From positions 752,001 to 816,000 of the forward strand of contig NZ_CP014264.1 of assembly GCF_001553685.1 (NCBI RefSeq): a DNA stretch of 64,000 nucleotides. The letters run 5' to 3'. Shown in pieces: positions 8,200 through 17,658 of the stretch. Each line of letters opens with the position of its first letter. Positions within the stretch are counted from its first letter, which is position 1. The stretch comes from Streptococcus sp. oral taxon 431. Lineage in GTDB: Bacteria; Bacillota; Bacilli; Lactobacillales; Streptococcaceae. The position numbers and the translations under genes are program-made. The notes below the pieces were generated by a model. The model saw nothing but the letters and a program-made list of their open reading frames with translations. It did no database searches and had not been told where the DNA came from.

Positions 8200-10416
8200 A
8201 TGCCAAAAGAAGTAATTTATTCAGGCGATGAAGTCGTCGCTTTAACGCAAAAATATTTATCGAAAGAAGATGTGGCTTTTGTACACAAGGCCTTGGTTTA
8301 CGCTGTAGAATGCCATAGTGGCCAATATCGTAAATCAGGTGAGCCTTACATTATCCACCCTATTCAGGTAGCAGGAATCTTAGCTAAACTCAAGCTAGAT
8401 GCTGTCACTGTTGCCTGTGGTTTTTTGCATGACGTGGTAGAAGACACAGATGCTACTTTAGATGACTTAGAACGCGAATTTGGTCACGATGTTCGAGTGA
8501 TTGTAGATGGTGTTACCAAGCTTGGCAAGGTTGAGTATAAGTCTATCGAGGAGCAGCTGGCTGAAAATCATCGCAAGATGCTCATGGCTATGTCAGAGGA
8601 TATCCGTGTTATCTTGGTCAAACTTTCTGACCGTCTGCACAATATGCGAACTCTAAAGCACCTTCGTAAGGACAAGCAGGAACGTATTTCCAGAGAAACC
8701 ATGGAAATCTATGCACCACTAGCTCACCGTCTGGGGATTTCAAGTGTGAAGTGGGAACTGGAAGATCTCTCTTTCCGTTACCTCAATCCAACTGAATTTT
8801 ACAAGATTAGTCACATGATGAAGGAAAAACGTCAAGAACGCGAAGCCTTGGTCGATGAAGTTGTGACGAAACTCGAGGAATACTCATCTGAGCGCCATCT
8901 TACAGGAAAAATCTACGGTCGTCCAAAGCATATCTACTCTATCTATCGTAAGATGCAGGATAAGAAAAAACGTTTTGAAGAGATCTACGACCTGATTGCC
9001 ATTCGCTGTATCCTAGACACTCAGAGTGATGTCTATGCGATGTTAGGTTACGTTCATGAGCTTTGGAAGCCAATGCCGGGACGTTTCAAGGACTATATTG
9101 CCAATCGTAAGGCCAATGGTTACCAGTCTATCCATACGACTGTTTATGGACCAAAAGGGCCGATTGAGTTCCAGATTCGTACTAAGGAGATGCACGAGGT
9201 TGCTGAGTACGGGGTTGCGGCTCACTGGGCTTATAAAAAAGGAATCAAGGGTCAGGTTAATAGCAAGGAATCTGCTATTGGAATGAACTGGATCAAGGAG
9301 ATGATGGAGCTCCAAGATCAAGCAGATGATGCCAAGGAATTTGTGGATACTGTCAAGGAAAACTATCTGGCTGAGGAGATTTATGTCTTTACTCCAGATG
9401 GGGCGGTTCGTTCACTTCCAAAAGATTCAGGTCCGATTGACTTTGCCTATGAAATTCATACAAAGATTGGGGAAAAAGCGACCGGTGCCAAGGTTAATGG
9501 CCGTATGGTTCCATTGACGACCAAGTTAAAAACGGGTGACCAGGTTGAAATCATCACCAATCCAAATTCATTTGGACCAAGCCGTGACTGGCTCAACATG
9601 GTTAAGACCAGCAAGGCTCGTAACAAAATTCGTCAGTTCTTTAAAAACCAAGACAAAGAATTGTCCATCAATAAAGGTCGTGAATTGCTGATTAGTCAGC
9701 TCCAAGAAAATGGCTATGTGGCCAATAAATTTATGGACAAACGCCACATGGATGAAGTCCTTCAAAAAACCAGCTACAAGACAGAAGAAGCGCTATTTGC
9801 TGCGATTGGTTTTGGAGAAATCGGAGCTATTACTGTCTTTAACCGTTTGACAGAGAAAGAACGTCGTGAAGAAGAGCGGGCCAAAGCTAAGGCAGAAGCT
9901 GAAGAATTGGTCAAGGGTGGCGAAGTCAAGGTGGAGAACAAGGACACGCTTAAGGTTAAGCATGAGGGTGGAGTAGTCATCCAAGGTGCTTCTGGGCTCT
10001 TGATCCGGATTGCCAAATGTTGTAACCCTGTTCCAGGTGATGATATCGTCGGCTATATTACCAAAGGACGCGGAGTTGCCATCCACCGTGTAGACTGTAT
10101 GAACCTTCGTTCACAGGAAAACTACGAGCAACGTCTACTCGATGTTGAGTGGGAAGACCAATTCTCAAGCAAGGAATATATGGCTCATATCGACATCTAT
10201 GGACTCAACCGTTCTGGTCTTTTGAATGATATCTTGCAAGTCCTATCCAATACAACTAAGAATATCTCAACGGTTAACGCCCAGCCAACCAAGGATATGA
10301 AATTTGCTAATATCCATGTATCTTTTGGAATTTCAAATCTTTCAACGTTGACTACGATAGTTGATAAGATCAAGAGTGTACCAGAAGTCTATTCAGTTAA
10401 ACGAACAAATGGCTAA
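8200..10416 (+). CDS. rel: Bifunctional (p)ppGpp synthetase/hydrolase Rel
   Basis: It makes and destroys the stringent-response alarmone. The 738-aa chain has the complete Rel layout: an HD hydrolase domain (HDVVEDT near residue 77; LSDRLHNMRTL near residue 145), the RelA/SpoT synthetase domain near 240-350 (GRPKHIYSIYRKM, RFKDYIANRKANGYQSIHT), a TGS domain near 395-455 (EEIYVFTPDGAVRSLP), a zinc-finger/helical part with CCNPVPGDDI near 607, and a C-terminal ACT domain. Both hydrolase and synthetase residues look intact, so it is bifunctional. The ATG is preceded by GGAGAG. dtd follows 29 bases later, a conserved Firmicute pairing. Confidence 0.95.
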   Translation: MPKEVIYSGDEVVALTQKYLSKEDVAFVHKALVYAVECHSGQYRKSGEPYIIHPIQVAGILAKLKLDAVTVACGFLHDVVEDTDATLDDLEREFGHDVRVIVDGVTKLGKVEYKSIEEQLAENHRKMLMAMSEDIRVILVKLSDRLHNMRTLKHLRKDKQERISRETMEIYAPLAHRLGISSVKWELEDLSFRYLNPTEFYKISHMMKEKRQEREALVDEVVTKLEEYSSERHLTGKIYGRPKHIYSIYRKMQDKKKRFEEIYDLIAIRCILDTQSDVYAMLGYVHELWKPMPGRFKDYIANRKANGYQSIHTTVYGPKGPIEFQIRTKEMHEVAEYGVAAHWAYKKGIKGQVNSKESAIGMNWIKEMMELQDQADDAKEFVDTVKENYLAEEIYVFTPDGAVRSLPKDSGPIDFAYEIHTKIGEKATGAKVNGRMVPLTTKLKTGDQVEIITNPNSFGPSRDWLNMVKTSKARNKIRQFFKNQDKELSINKGRELLISQLQENGYVANKFMDKRHMDEVLQKTSYKTEEALFAAIGFGEIGAITVFNRLTEKERREEERAKAKAEAEELVKGGEVKVENKDTLKVKHEGGVVIQGASGLLIRIAKCCNPVPGDDIVGYITKGRGVAIHRVDCMNLRSQENYEQRLLDVEWEDQFSSKEYMAHIDIYGLNRSGLLNDILQVLSNTTKNISTVNAQPTKDMKFANIHVSFGISNLSTLTTIVDKIKSVPEVYSVKRTNG

Positions 10417-10445
10417 ATTGGTTGAGATAGTCAGAAAGGATTTCT

Positions 10446-10889
10446 ATGAGAATTATCGTTCAGCGCGTCAAGGAAGCTCAGGTCTCAATTGAAGGGCAGG
10501 TTCATGGTCAAATCAAGCAGGGGCTCTTGCTCTTAGTGGGTGTTGGACCTGAGGATCAGCAAGAGGATTTGGAGTATGCAGTCAGAAAACTTGTCAATAT
10601 GCGAATTTTCTCAGATGCTGAAGGCAAGATGAATCTGTCTGTTAAGGATATCCAAGGCCAAATCCTCTCCATCTCTCAGTTTACTTTGTTTGCAGATACC
10701 AAAAAGGGAAATCGTCCAGCCTTTACAGGCGCTGCTAAACCGGATATGGCGGAAGCTTTCTATCAAGAATTTAACCAAGAACTAGCCAAGGAAGTTCCTG
10801 TTGAGACAGGAGTCTTTGGAGCAGATATGCAGGTGGAACTAGTCAATGATGGCCCAGTAACCATCATCCTTGACACCAAAAATAGATAA
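10446..10889 (+). CDS. dtd: D-aminoacyl-tRNA deacylase
   Basis: It hydrolyses D-aminoacyl-tRNAs (and mischarged glycyl-tRNA-Ala in this family), protecting translation. The 147-aa length is normal. The two family signatures are present: [17 protein letters not shown] near residue 77, where the SQFTL motif forms part of the active site, and the C-terminal NDGPVTI motif (the cross-subunit Gly-cisPro equivalent) near residue 135. It is cotranscribed with rel and is closed by a bidirectional terminator. Confidence 0.95.
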   Translation: MRIIVQRVKEAQVSIEGQVHGQIKQGLLLLVGVGPEDQQEDLEYAVRKLVNMRIFSDAEGKMNLSVKDIQGQILSISQFTLFADTKKGNRPAFTGAAKPDMAEAFYQEFNQELAKEVPVETGVFGADMQVELVNDGPVTIILDTKNR

Positions 10890-10893
10890 AAAA

Positions 10894-10919
10894 AACCAAG
10901 CTCGTGGGCTTGGTTTTTT
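10894..10919. terminator. Bidirectional terminator between dtd and psaR
   Basis: AACCAAGC (10894-10901) pairs with GCTTGGTT (10908-10915). T residues flank the + strand end, and an A run flanks the other side, so it can serve dtd and the convergent psaR. Confidence 0.85.
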
Positions 10920-10932
10920 GCTGATAAAGACT

Positions 10933-11583
10933 TTAGTTCATTTTTTCAACGTAAAGTTGTTTTGCAATTTCTAGGCTGACTTGGAGTTCTTCATTCTTGT
11001 GAATGAGAGTGAAGGTATTAGAGAAGCCATCAAACTGCTTGACTTGGAGTTGATCTCCAATATGGATACTGTGTTTTTCCAAATATTGGAGAAGTTCAAA
11101 ACTATCGTGAACCCGAGTTAGTAAATAGGTCCCTGCTTCTTTGATATCAGAGAGTGGAAGGTTATTGATCTCAACTAACAGCTCTCCCTTGGCAGGAATG
11201 GTTCCTCCATGGGGACAGGTCTTTGGAAAGCCTAACATAGTTTCCAGTCGCTCCACAAAAAGGTCTGACACTGTATGCTCTAATACCTCAGCCTCATCGT
11301 GAATTTGATTGCTGGTATAGTCTAGATGGTGAACTAGAAAGACCTCTATCAGTCGATGCTTACGATAAAGCTCAGAGACCAGCTTTAAACCAATATCCGT
11401 TAGTATATAGCCATTTTCTTTATTCTTTAATATAAGATTTTCGGATTGCATGCGCTTGATCATCTCAGTTACCGCTGGAGGTGATACCTGCATCCGAGCA
11501 GCGATTTCCTTGTTGGTAATCTTAGGAACTTCCATGCCAATCTCATAAATACATTTTAAGTAATCTTCTTTATTTGGTGTCAT
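10933..11583 (-). CDS. psaR: Manganese-dependent transcriptional repressor (DtxR/MntR family)
   Basis: PsaR represses the psaBCA manganese importer when Mn(II) is plentiful. The protein has the DtxR-type winged HTH near residues 1-60 (TNKEIAARMQVSPPAVTEMIKRM), a metal-binding dimerisation domain with the EAEVLEHTVSD block and CPHGG motif near residues 95-125, and a C-terminal FeoA/SH3-like domain. I chose the second ATG (MTPNKEDYL, 216 aa): AAGGAA lies 7 bases upstream of it, whereas the first ATG at 11589 is only about three bases from that site. The gene sits beside its target operon. Confidence 0.92.
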   Translation of the reverse strand: MTPNKEDYLKCIYEIGMEVPKITNKEIAARMQVSPPAVTEMIKRMQSENLILKNKENGYILTDIGLKLVSELYRKHRLIEVFLVHHLDYTSNQIHDEAEVLEHTVSDLFVERLETMLGFPKTCPHGGTIPAKGELLVEINNLPLSDIKEAGTYLLTRVHDSFELLQYLEKHSIHIGDQLQVKQFDGFSNTFTLIHKNEELQVSLEIAKQLYVEKMN

Positions 11584-11620
11584 TCGCATTTCCTTGTTTA
11601 GTATCTCTATCTAGTATACC

Positions 11621-11646
11621 AAAAAAAGCTAGATTTCTCTAGCTTT
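11621..11646 (-). terminator. Terminator of tpx
   Basis: AAAGCTAGA (11625-11633) pairs with TCTAGCTTT (11638-11646). On the minus strand a T run follows, across the As at 11618-11625. Confidence 0.8.
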
Positions 11647-11672
11647 CTGCCTTGTTACAAGTGGGCTTTATT

Positions 11673-12167
11673 TTAGTCAAGCGACTTTGCTGCTTCAATG
11701 GCTGCTTCAAAGTTTGGTTCGCTGTTGATATTGTCCACATACTCGACATAACGGATAATATTGTCAGCATCAAAGACAAAGACCGCGCGAGCAAGTAAGT
11801 GCCACTCATTGATTAAGAGGGCGTAATCTCGTCCAAAAGAGTGGTCGAAGTAGTCTGAGAGCATGATGGCATTTTCAATTCCTTCAGCACCACACCAGCG
11901 TTTTTGAGCGAAGGGGAGGTCCATAGATACCGTTAGGACAACAGTGTTGTCTAAGCTCGCCAATTCTTGGTTAAAGCGACGAGTCTGAAGTGAGCAGATG
12001 CCTGTATCGATAGAAGGGATGACACTCAAGATTTTTTTCTTGCCTTCAAAGTCAGCCAGTGTTTTTTTAGAGAGGTCAGTCGTTGTGAGAGAGAAATCAA
12101 TTGCTTTGTCTCCTACTTGTAGTTGTTTTCCTGTAAACGTAACAGGGTTTCCAAGGAATGTAGTCAT
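11673..12167 (-). CDS. tpx: Thiol peroxidase (PsaD)
   Basis: An atypical 2-Cys peroxiredoxin that reduces hydrogen peroxide and alkyl peroxides, important in streptococci that make H2O2. The 164-aa chain has the Tpx signature: the peroxidatic Cys in [16 protein letters not shown] near residue 58, and the resolving Cys in KRWCGAEG near residue 92. It is the well-known gene downstream of the psa manganese operon. Here a hairpin at 12251-12274 separates it from psaA, so it may have its own transcription as well as readthrough. Confidence 0.94.
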   Translation of the reverse strand: MTTFLGNPVTFTGKQLQVGDKAIDFSLTTTDLSKKTLADFEGKKKILSVIPSIDTGICSLQTRRFNQELASLDNTVVLTVSMDLPFAQKRWCGAEGIENAIMLSDYFDHSFGRDYALLINEWHLLARAVFVFDADNIIRYVEYVDNINSEPNFEAAIEAAKSLD

Positions 12168-12244
12168 AAGCTACTCCAATCTTTTTTCTTTCATTTTACA
12201 TTAAATGTTCAGACTCTTCCAATAATTTGACCGGATTTTGAATC

Positions 12245-12274
12245 AAAAAAACGCCAATTCAAGGTGACTGACGT
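12245..12274 (-). terminator. Terminator of psaBCA
   Basis: On the minus strand ACGTCA pairs with TGGCGT (12269-12274 with 12251-12256, one wobble), followed by six or more T residues. The stem is short, so some readthrough into tpx is plausible. Confidence 0.55.
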
Positions 12275-12285
12275 TTTTAAAATGA

Positions 12286-13215
12286 TTATTTAGCTAAACC
12301 TTCAGCAATCTTGTCAAGGTTGTATTTCATCATGTTGTAGTAGCTATCGCCTTCTTTACCTTCTTCAGCGATTGAGTCCGTAAAGATTTGAGCATAGATT
12401 GGGATGTTTGTGTCTTTAGAAACAGTCTTCATTGGACGATCATCGACACTGGATTCAACAAATAGTGATGGAACTTTCATTTGGCGAAGTTTTTCAACCA
12501 AAGTCTTGATTTGGTCAGGTGTTCCTTCTTCTTCAGTGTTGATTTCCCAAATGTAAGCACTTGGTACACCGTAAGCTTTAGAGAAGTATTTGAAGCATCC
12601 CTCGCTGGTTACGATGAGTTTCTTGTCAGCATCAATAGCGTTAAATTTCTCTTTGGCTTCCTTGTCAAGCTTGTCTAGTTTTTCAGTGTATTCTTTGAGA
12701 TTCTTTTCGTAGAATTCTTTGTTGCTAGGGTCTTTAGCGATGAGTTGCTTAGCAATATTTTGAGCATAGATGATCCCGTTTTCAAGGTTGAGCCAAGCGT
12801 GTGGGTCTTCTTTGCCTTTTTCGTTTTGACCTTCAAGGTAGATAACATCAACGCCTTCGCTGACTGCAAAGTAGTCTTTGTTTTCAGTTTTCTTAGCATT
12901 CTCAACTAATTTTGTAAACCAGGCATTTCCACCTGTTTCAAGGTTGATACCGTTATAGAAAATCAAATCAGCTTGAGAAGTTTTCTTGACGTCTTCAGGT
13001 AGTGGTTCGTATTCGTGTGGGTCTTGACCAACAGGAACGATACTGTGAAGATCAATCTTGTCTCCTGCGATATTTTTAGTAATATCAGCGATGATTGAGT
13101 TTGTGGCAACAACTTTTAGTTTTTGACCAGAAGCTGCATCTTTTTTTCCACTAGCACATGCTACAAGAGCAATGACGGAAAGAAAGAGAACGAGTAATGT
13201 ACCTAATTTTTTCAT
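12286..13215 (-). CDS. psaA: Manganese ABC transporter substrate-binding lipoprotein PsaA
   Basis: A cluster A-I solute-binding protein that delivers Mn(II) to PsaBC. The 309-aa form starts at [10 protein letters not shown], because GGAGG lies 7 bases upstream of that ATG; the ORF's earlier ATG at 13227 overlaps this ribosome site. The signal peptide ends in the lipobox LVAC. Metal ligands are visible: His in GQDPHEYEP near 67, His in KEDPHAWLN near 139, Glu in VTSEGCFKY near 205, and Asp in [12 protein letters not shown] near 280. It is the last gene of the psaB-psaC-psaA operon. Confidence 0.96.
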   Translation of the reverse strand: MKKLGTLLVLFLSVIALVACASGKKDAASGQKLKVVATNSIIADITKNIAGDKIDLHSIVPVGQDPHEYEPLPEDVKKTSQADLIFYNGINLETGGNAWFTKLVENAKKTENKDYFAVSEGVDVIYLEGQNEKGKEDPHAWLNLENGIIYAQNIAKQLIAKDPSNKEFYEKNLKEYTEKLDKLDKEAKEKFNAIDADKKLIVTSEGCFKYFSKAYGVPSAYIWEINTEEEGTPDQIKTLVEKLRQMKVPSLFVESSVDDRPMKTVSKDTNIPIYAQIFTDSIAEEGKEGDSYYNMMKYNLDKIAEGLAK

Positions 13216-13246
13216 TAGATCCTCCAATTTATTGGGGCTTTGCCCC

Positions 13247-14095
13247 TTATTTTAACAAATGTTTATTTTTCAGTTTCAAATATCGTTGTTTTGGAGCGAT
13301 AAAGAAGCTAATGAGAAAGAAACTAGCAGCTGTAAGCACGATACTAGAACCTGCCGCAACGTTAAAGCTATAGCCGATAAAGAGTCCCAAAACTGAAGCT
13401 GTAGCTCCAAAGGTTGAGGAAAGGAAAATCATACTTTTCAGGCTATTAGCATACAGATAAGCAGTTGCAGCTGGGGTAATCAGCATGGCTACAATCAGGA
13501 TAGTTCCGACACTTTGCATGGCTGTCACAGACACGAGAGTTAGGAGTACCATGAGTAAGTAGTGATAGAAATTGACAGGCATTCCCATGGCTTTAGCCAA
13601 GAGTTCATCAAAGGACGTTATCAAGAGTTGCTTGAAGAAAATCCAGATTAACAAGAGAATGGCTGCCCCTACACCCATAGTAATAAACATATCTGTATCC
13701 TGAACAGCAAGAATATTCCCAAAAAGGATATGAAAGAGGTCAGTCGAGCTTTTAGCTACGCTAATCAAGATGATACCGAGGGCTAAGAAAGAAGAAAAGG
13801 TAATGCCGATGGCGGTATCGCTTTTGACAATCGAGTTTCCCTTGATGTAGGTAATGATGATAGCAGCTAGCAGTCCAAAGACAATGGCTCCGATAAAGAA
13901 GTCAATGCCCAAGATGAAGGAGAGGGCTACACCTGGTAACACAGCATGTGAAATGGCATCTCCCATGAGTGACATCCCGCGTAGGATGATGAAACATCCC
14001 ACAGCTCCAGCTACGATTCCGATAACAATGGCTGTTATCAAGGCATTTTGGAGAAAGTGGAAGTTCTGCAATCCATCTATAAATTCTGCAATCAT
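13247..14095 (-). CDS. psaC: Manganese ABC transporter permease PsaC
   Basis: An integral membrane ABC-3 family permease with about eight hydrophobic helices across 282 residues. The conserved [14 protein letters not shown] motif of metal-type permeases is near residue 46, and [18 protein letters not shown] near residue 202. It forms the channel of the Psa importer together with PsaB. Its start overlaps the end of psaB by four bases (ATGA type), giving translational coupling; psaA begins 31 bases after its stop. Confidence 0.95.
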   Translation of the reverse strand: MIAEFIDGLQNFHFLQNALITAIVIGIVAGAVGCFIILRGMSLMGDAISHAVLPGVALSFILGIDFFIGAIVFGLLAAIIITYIKGNSIVKSDTAIGITFSSFLALGIILISVAKSSTDLFHILFGNILAVQDTDMFITMGVGAAILLLIWIFFKQLLITSFDELLAKAMGMPVNFYHYLLMVLLTLVSVTAMQSVGTILIVAMLITPAATAYLYANSLKSMIFLSSTFGATASVLGLFIGYSFNVAAGSSIVLTAASFFLISFFIAPKQRYLKLKNKHLLK

Positions 14096-14814
14096 AGGTC
14101 ACCTCCATTGAAAAAGAGTCGATTACCGTAAGCTTCTTTGAGATTGGCTTGGGTAAAGGTTTCTTTGGTCGGACCAAAAGCAATCACTTCTCGATTGACA
14201 AGCAAGACTTGATCGAAGTAGTGGCGAACCTTGCTGAGGTCGTGGTGGACGATGAGAACCGTCTTCCCAGCTTTTTTCAGATCTCTCAGCGTATTCATGA
14301 TGATTTCCTCACTGACTGAGTCAATCCCAACAAAGGGTTCATCCAAGAGGATATAGTCGGCTTCCTGCACCAAACATCTGGCAATCAAGACCCGCTGGAA
14401 TTGACCTCCAGACAGTTGACTGATTTGCCGTTCAGCGTAGTCAGCTAGGTCGACGATTTCAAGGGCCTCTTGCACTTTCTTCCAATGTTTAGCATTTAAA
14501 CTTCGAAAGAGAGGAATAGAGGGAAATAGTCCTAACGAGACGCATTCCTTGACCTTGATGGGAAAGTTGTAGTCGATATGAATTTTTTGTTCGACATAGG
14601 CGATTCGATGTAAGGATTTTTTAACTTCCTTGTCATCGAGAAATGCCTGACCTTGATGTGGGATAATTCCCAGCATACCTTTTAATAATGTTGATTTCCC
14701 AGCGCCGTTTGGGCCAATAATTCCGGTAATCGTTGGTCCTTGGAGCACTAGTGAAATATCCTTTAGTGCCAACGTTTCTTTGTAGGAGACACTGAGGTTT
14801 TCGATACGTATCAT
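14092..14814 (-). CDS. psaB: Manganese ABC transporter ATP-binding protein PsaB
   Basis: The 240-aa ATPase of the Psa manganese importer. Walker A is GPNGAGKST near residue 35, the signature [15 protein letters not shown] near 133, Walker [15 protein letters not shown], and the H-loop is [10 protein letters not shown]. It is the first gene of the operon and is divergent from pepO, with a PsaR operator in the intergenic region. A GGAGGAA site lies about ten bases before the ATG, slightly far but acceptable. Confidence 0.95.
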   Translation of the reverse strand: MIRIENLSVSYKETLALKDISLVLQGPTITGIIGPNGAGKSTLLKGMLGIIPHQGQAFLDDKEVKKSLHRIAYVEQKIHIDYNFPIKVKECVSLGLFPSIPLFRSLNAKHWKKVQEALEIVDLADYAERQISQLSGGQFQRVLIARCLVQEADYILLDEPFVGIDSVSEEIIMNTLRDLKKAGKTVLIVHHDLSKVRHYFDQVLLVNREVIAFGPTKETFTQANLKEAYGNRLFFNGGDL

Positions 14815-14838
14815 ACAGTTATATTCCTCCTATCTTTT

Positions 14839-14877
14839 AATATACATTAAAATAAAAATTAAGTCAAGTTAATTTTT
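14839..14877 (-). promoter_or_regulatory. psaBCA promoter with PsaR operator
   Basis: An inverted repeat AAAAATTAA (14854-14862) and TTAATTTTT (14869-14877), with six bases between, resembles the SloR/ScaR/PsaR recognition palindrome as I recall it. On the minus strand TTGACT (14862-14867) forms a -35 inside the palindrome, and TATATT (14839-14844) is a -10 at exactly 17 bases. Repressor binding would cover the -35. Confidence 0.8.
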
Positions 14878-14994
14878 GTAAATATTTAAAATATTAATAA
14901 TGAAAACAATCAGGAGAAGATGGCATTTTTAATTGCAATCCCAAGGGAATTTTGCTAAGCTAGGAATAAGTGAAATTAGGAAAGTGAGAACAAG

Positions 14995-16887
14995 ATGACA
15001 CGTTATCAAGATGATTTTTATGATGCTATAAATGGTGAGTGGGAAAAGACTGCCGTCATTCCAGCTGACAAATCACGAACAGGTGGTTTTATTGACCTTG
15101 ACGAAGAAATCGAAGACTTGATGCTAACAACAACCGACAAATGGTTGGCAGGTGAAGAAGTGCCAGAAGATGCTATCTTGGCAAATTTTGTTAAGTACCA
15201 TCGTATGGTCAGAGATTTTGACAAACGAGAAGCAGATGGAATCAAACCAGTTCTTCCTATGCTTAAGGAATACCAAGATTTGGAAAGTTTTGCGGATTTC
15301 GCAAGCAAATTAGCAGAGTTTGAATTAGCTGGTAAACCAAACTTCCTTCCATTTGGCGTATCACCAGACTTTATGGATGCTAGAACCAATGTTCTCTGGG
15401 CCAGTGCGCCAGGAACTATCTTGCCTGATACGACCTACTATGCGGAAGACCATCCACAGCGTGAGGAATTGTTGAACCTTTGGAAAGAAAGTACTGCTAA
15501 TCTCCTCAAAGCCTATAACTTCTCAGATGAAGAAATCGCAGATTTGCTTGAGAAACGATTGGAATTGGACCGTCGCATTGCGGCTGTGGTGCTTTCTAAC
15601 GAAGAAAGTTCAGAATATGCCAAACTCTACCATCCATACTCTTATGAAGATTTCAAAAAGTTTGCATCAGCCTTGCCTCTCGATGACTTCTTCCAAGCAG
15701 TGATTGGTCAAACTCCAGATAAGGTCATCGTAGACGAAGAACGTTTCTGGCAAGTCGCAGAGAAATTCTATAGTGAAGAAGCTTGGCCTTTGCTCAAGGC
15801 AAGCTTGATCTTGAGTGTAGTCAATCTTTCAACTAGCTACCTAACAGATGAGATTCGCATCTTGTCAGGTGCTTATGGACGTGCCCTTTCAGGAGTTCCA
15901 GAGGCTCAAGACAAACGCAAGGCTGCCTACCATTTAGCTCAAGGACCATTCAAACAAGCGCTTGGTCTTTGGTATGCACATGAAAAATTCTCTCCAGAAG
16001 CCAAGGCAGACGTGGAGAAAAAAGTAGCGACCATGATTGACGTTTATAAGGAACGTTTGGCTAAAAATGACTGGCTCACACCTGAAACCCGTGACAAGGC
16101 CATTGTCAAACTCAATGTCATTAAGCCTTATATTGGTTATCCAGAAGAGCTGCCAGCCCGCTACAAGGACAAGGTAGTGAATGAATCTGCCAGCCTCTTT
16201 GAGAATGCCCTAGCCTTTGCGCGTGTTGAAATCAAGCACAGTTGGAGCAAGTGGAACCAGCCGGTTGACTACAAGGAGTGGGGAATGCCTGCTCATATGG
16301 TTAATGCCTATTACAATCCACAAAAGAACTTGATTGTCTTTCCGGCTGCTATTTTACAGGCACCATTTTATGACTTGCATCAGTCATCTTCTGCCAACTA
16401 TGGTGGTATCGGAGCGGTTATCGCCCATGAAATTTCTCATGCCTTTGATACAAATGGGGCTTCCTTTGATGAAAATGGTAGCCTCAAGGATTGGTGGACT
16501 GAGAGCGACTATGCAGCCTTCAAAGAGAAAACTCAGAAGGTTATCGACCAGTTTGACGGCCAAGAATCTTACGGCGCAACGATTAACGGTAAATTGACCG
16601 TATCAGAAAATGTTGCTGACCTAGGAGGAATCGCTGCAGCGCTAGAAGCTGCTAAGAGAGAGCCAGACTTCTCAGCTGAAGAATTCTTCCATAACTTTGC
16701 GCGTATTTGGCGAATGAAAGGCCGTCCAGAGTTGATGAAACTGATGGCTAGCGTTGATGTGCACGCCCCAGCTAAACTCCGTGTTAACATCCAAGTGCCA
16801 AACTTTGATGACTTCTTTACAACCTATGATGTCAAAGAAGGCGACGGCATGTGGCGTTCACCAGAGGACCGTGTGATTATTTGGTAA
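14995..16887 (+). CDS. pepO: M13-family endopeptidase O
   Basis: A neprilysin-like zinc metalloendopeptidase that cleaves oligopeptides; in pneumococcus it is also found at the surface and binds host proteins, although it has no signal peptide. The 630-aa length is typical. The zinc motif HEISH (IAHEISHAFD) is near residue 480, the third ligand Glu is in SENVADLGG near 540, and the substrate-positioning NAYYNP block lies near 437. It is divergent from psaB; in pneumococcus pepO is described as lying next to the psa operon in the same way. A weak promoter may be TTGCAA (14933) with TAAGCT (14956). Confidence 0.94.
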   Translation: MTRYQDDFYDAINGEWEKTAVIPADKSRTGGFIDLDEEIEDLMLTTTDKWLAGEEVPEDAILANFVKYHRMVRDFDKREADGIKPVLPMLKEYQDLESFADFASKLAEFELAGKPNFLPFGVSPDFMDARTNVLWASAPGTILPDTTYYAEDHPQREELLNLWKESTANLLKAYNFSDEEIADLLEKRLELDRRIAAVVLSNEESSEYAKLYHPYSYEDFKKFASALPLDDFFQAVIGQTPDKVIVDEERFWQVAEKFYSEEAWPLLKASLILSVVNLSTSYLTDEIRILSGAYGRALSGVPEAQDKRKAAYHLAQGPFKQALGLWYAHEKFSPEAKADVEKKVATMIDVYKERLAKNDWLTPETRDKAIVKLNVIKPYIGYPEELPARYKDKVVNESASLFENALAFARVEIKHSWSKWNQPVDYKEWGMPAHMVNAYYNPQKNLIVFPAAILQAPFYDLHQSSSANYGGIGAVIAHEISHAFDTNGASFDENGSLKDWWTESDYAAFKEKTQKVIDQFDGQESYGATINGKLTVSENVADLGGIAAALEAAKREPDFSAEEFFHNFARIWRMKGRPELMKLMASVDVHAPAKLRVNIQVPNFDDFFTTYDVKEGDGMWRSPEDRVIIW

Positions 16888-16890
16888 TAC

Positions 16891-16920
16891 AAAAACCAAG
16901 GATGATTGTCCTTGGTTTTT
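16891..16920. terminator. Bidirectional terminator between pepO and MBL hydrolase
   Basis: AAAAACCAAGGA (16891-16902) pairs perfectly with TCCTTGGTTTTT (16909-16920). The convergent genes on both sides end within a few bases, so it serves both strands. Confidence 0.9.
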
Positions 16921-16925
16921 ATGTT

Positions 16926-17555
16926 TTAGAAAAATGGATTAAAGGTTTTTTCGTGAGCGATGGTAGTAGCAGGTCCGTGCCCTGGATAGACATCGTAGTT
17001 TGGGAGAGTAAAGAGCTGGGTTTGGATACTATGAAGGAGTTGTTCCATACTACCAGTTGGCAAATCTGTTCGACCAATGGTTTCTCGGAAAAGGGCATCA
17101 CCCGTTAAGACCAAGTGCCCATCTGGAAAAACAAATGAAACTCCTCCGATAGAGTGGCCTGGAGTTGGTAATACAGTGAAGCGGAACTCCTCAATCTGGT
17201 ATTCTTCATGAAAGACAAAGGTGTGTTCAGCCGGTTTGCAGATGACATCCGCCATATCGTCGTGTCGAGGAAGGCCAGAAAGATTGTCGACAGGAGTAAA
17301 GAGCCAAGCAGCTTCGCTTTCTGCCACATATACGGGAGGATTTCCGAAAGTATCTCTGACCAAGTCTAGACTCATAATATGGTCGTAGTGGGTATGGGTC
17401 AAGAGGATAGCGCAGACTGGTTTATTGATGGTCTCGATAGTCTTGCGAATAGCCTCCCAATGGTTACCCGGATCAACAACAATCAGGTGTTGGTCTCCTT
17501 CAAGATAATAAGTATTTTCATAGGCAACAGGGTTCACAGTTTTGTGGATTTTCAT
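16926..17555 (-). CDS. MBL-fold metallohydrolase (glyoxalase II-like)
   Basis: A 209-aa metallo-beta-lactamase-fold hydrolase. The HxHxDH metal motif is intact (LTHTHYDH near residue 58), followed by TPGHSIGG near 130 with the third His, and a C-terminal PGHGPATTIAHEK. Such YcbL/GloB-like proteins hydrolyse thioesters such as lactoylglutathione analogues, but the substrate here is not determined. I start at MKIHKTVNP because a GAGGA site lies just upstream. The longer frame starting at 17693 runs through a terminator and adds a non-homologous hydrophobic leader. Confidence 0.85.
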   Translation of the reverse strand: MKIHKTVNPVAYENTYYLEGDQHLIVVDPGNHWEAIRKTIETINKPVCAILLTHTHYDHIMSLDLVRDTFGNPPVYVAESEAAWLFTPVDNLSGLPRHDDMADVICKPAEHTFVFHEEYQIEEFRFTVLPTPGHSIGGVSFVFPDGHLVLTGDALFRETIGRTDLPTGSMEQLLHSIQTQLFTLPNYDVYPGHGPATTIAHEKTFNPFF

Positions 17556-17621
17556 AGGATTTCCTCTTTCAAAGCATTTACTCCTACTAGTATAACACAG
17601 AAGAATAAAATAAGAAATCAA

Positions 17622-17647
17622 TAAAAAAGTCCCTTCAGAGAAGAGAC
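17622..17647 (-). terminator. Terminator of the DUF2974 gene
   Basis: GTCCCTTC (17629-17636) pairs with GAAGAGAC (17640-17647), with one wobble. The minus-strand T run lies at 17623-17628. Confidence 0.75.
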
Positions 17648-17658
17648 CTTGTTCTTGA

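Noticed and set aside
8300..10400. Several 60-100 codon frames on both strands inside rel
   Set aside because: All are overlapped by the intact Rel reading frame and have no independent signals.
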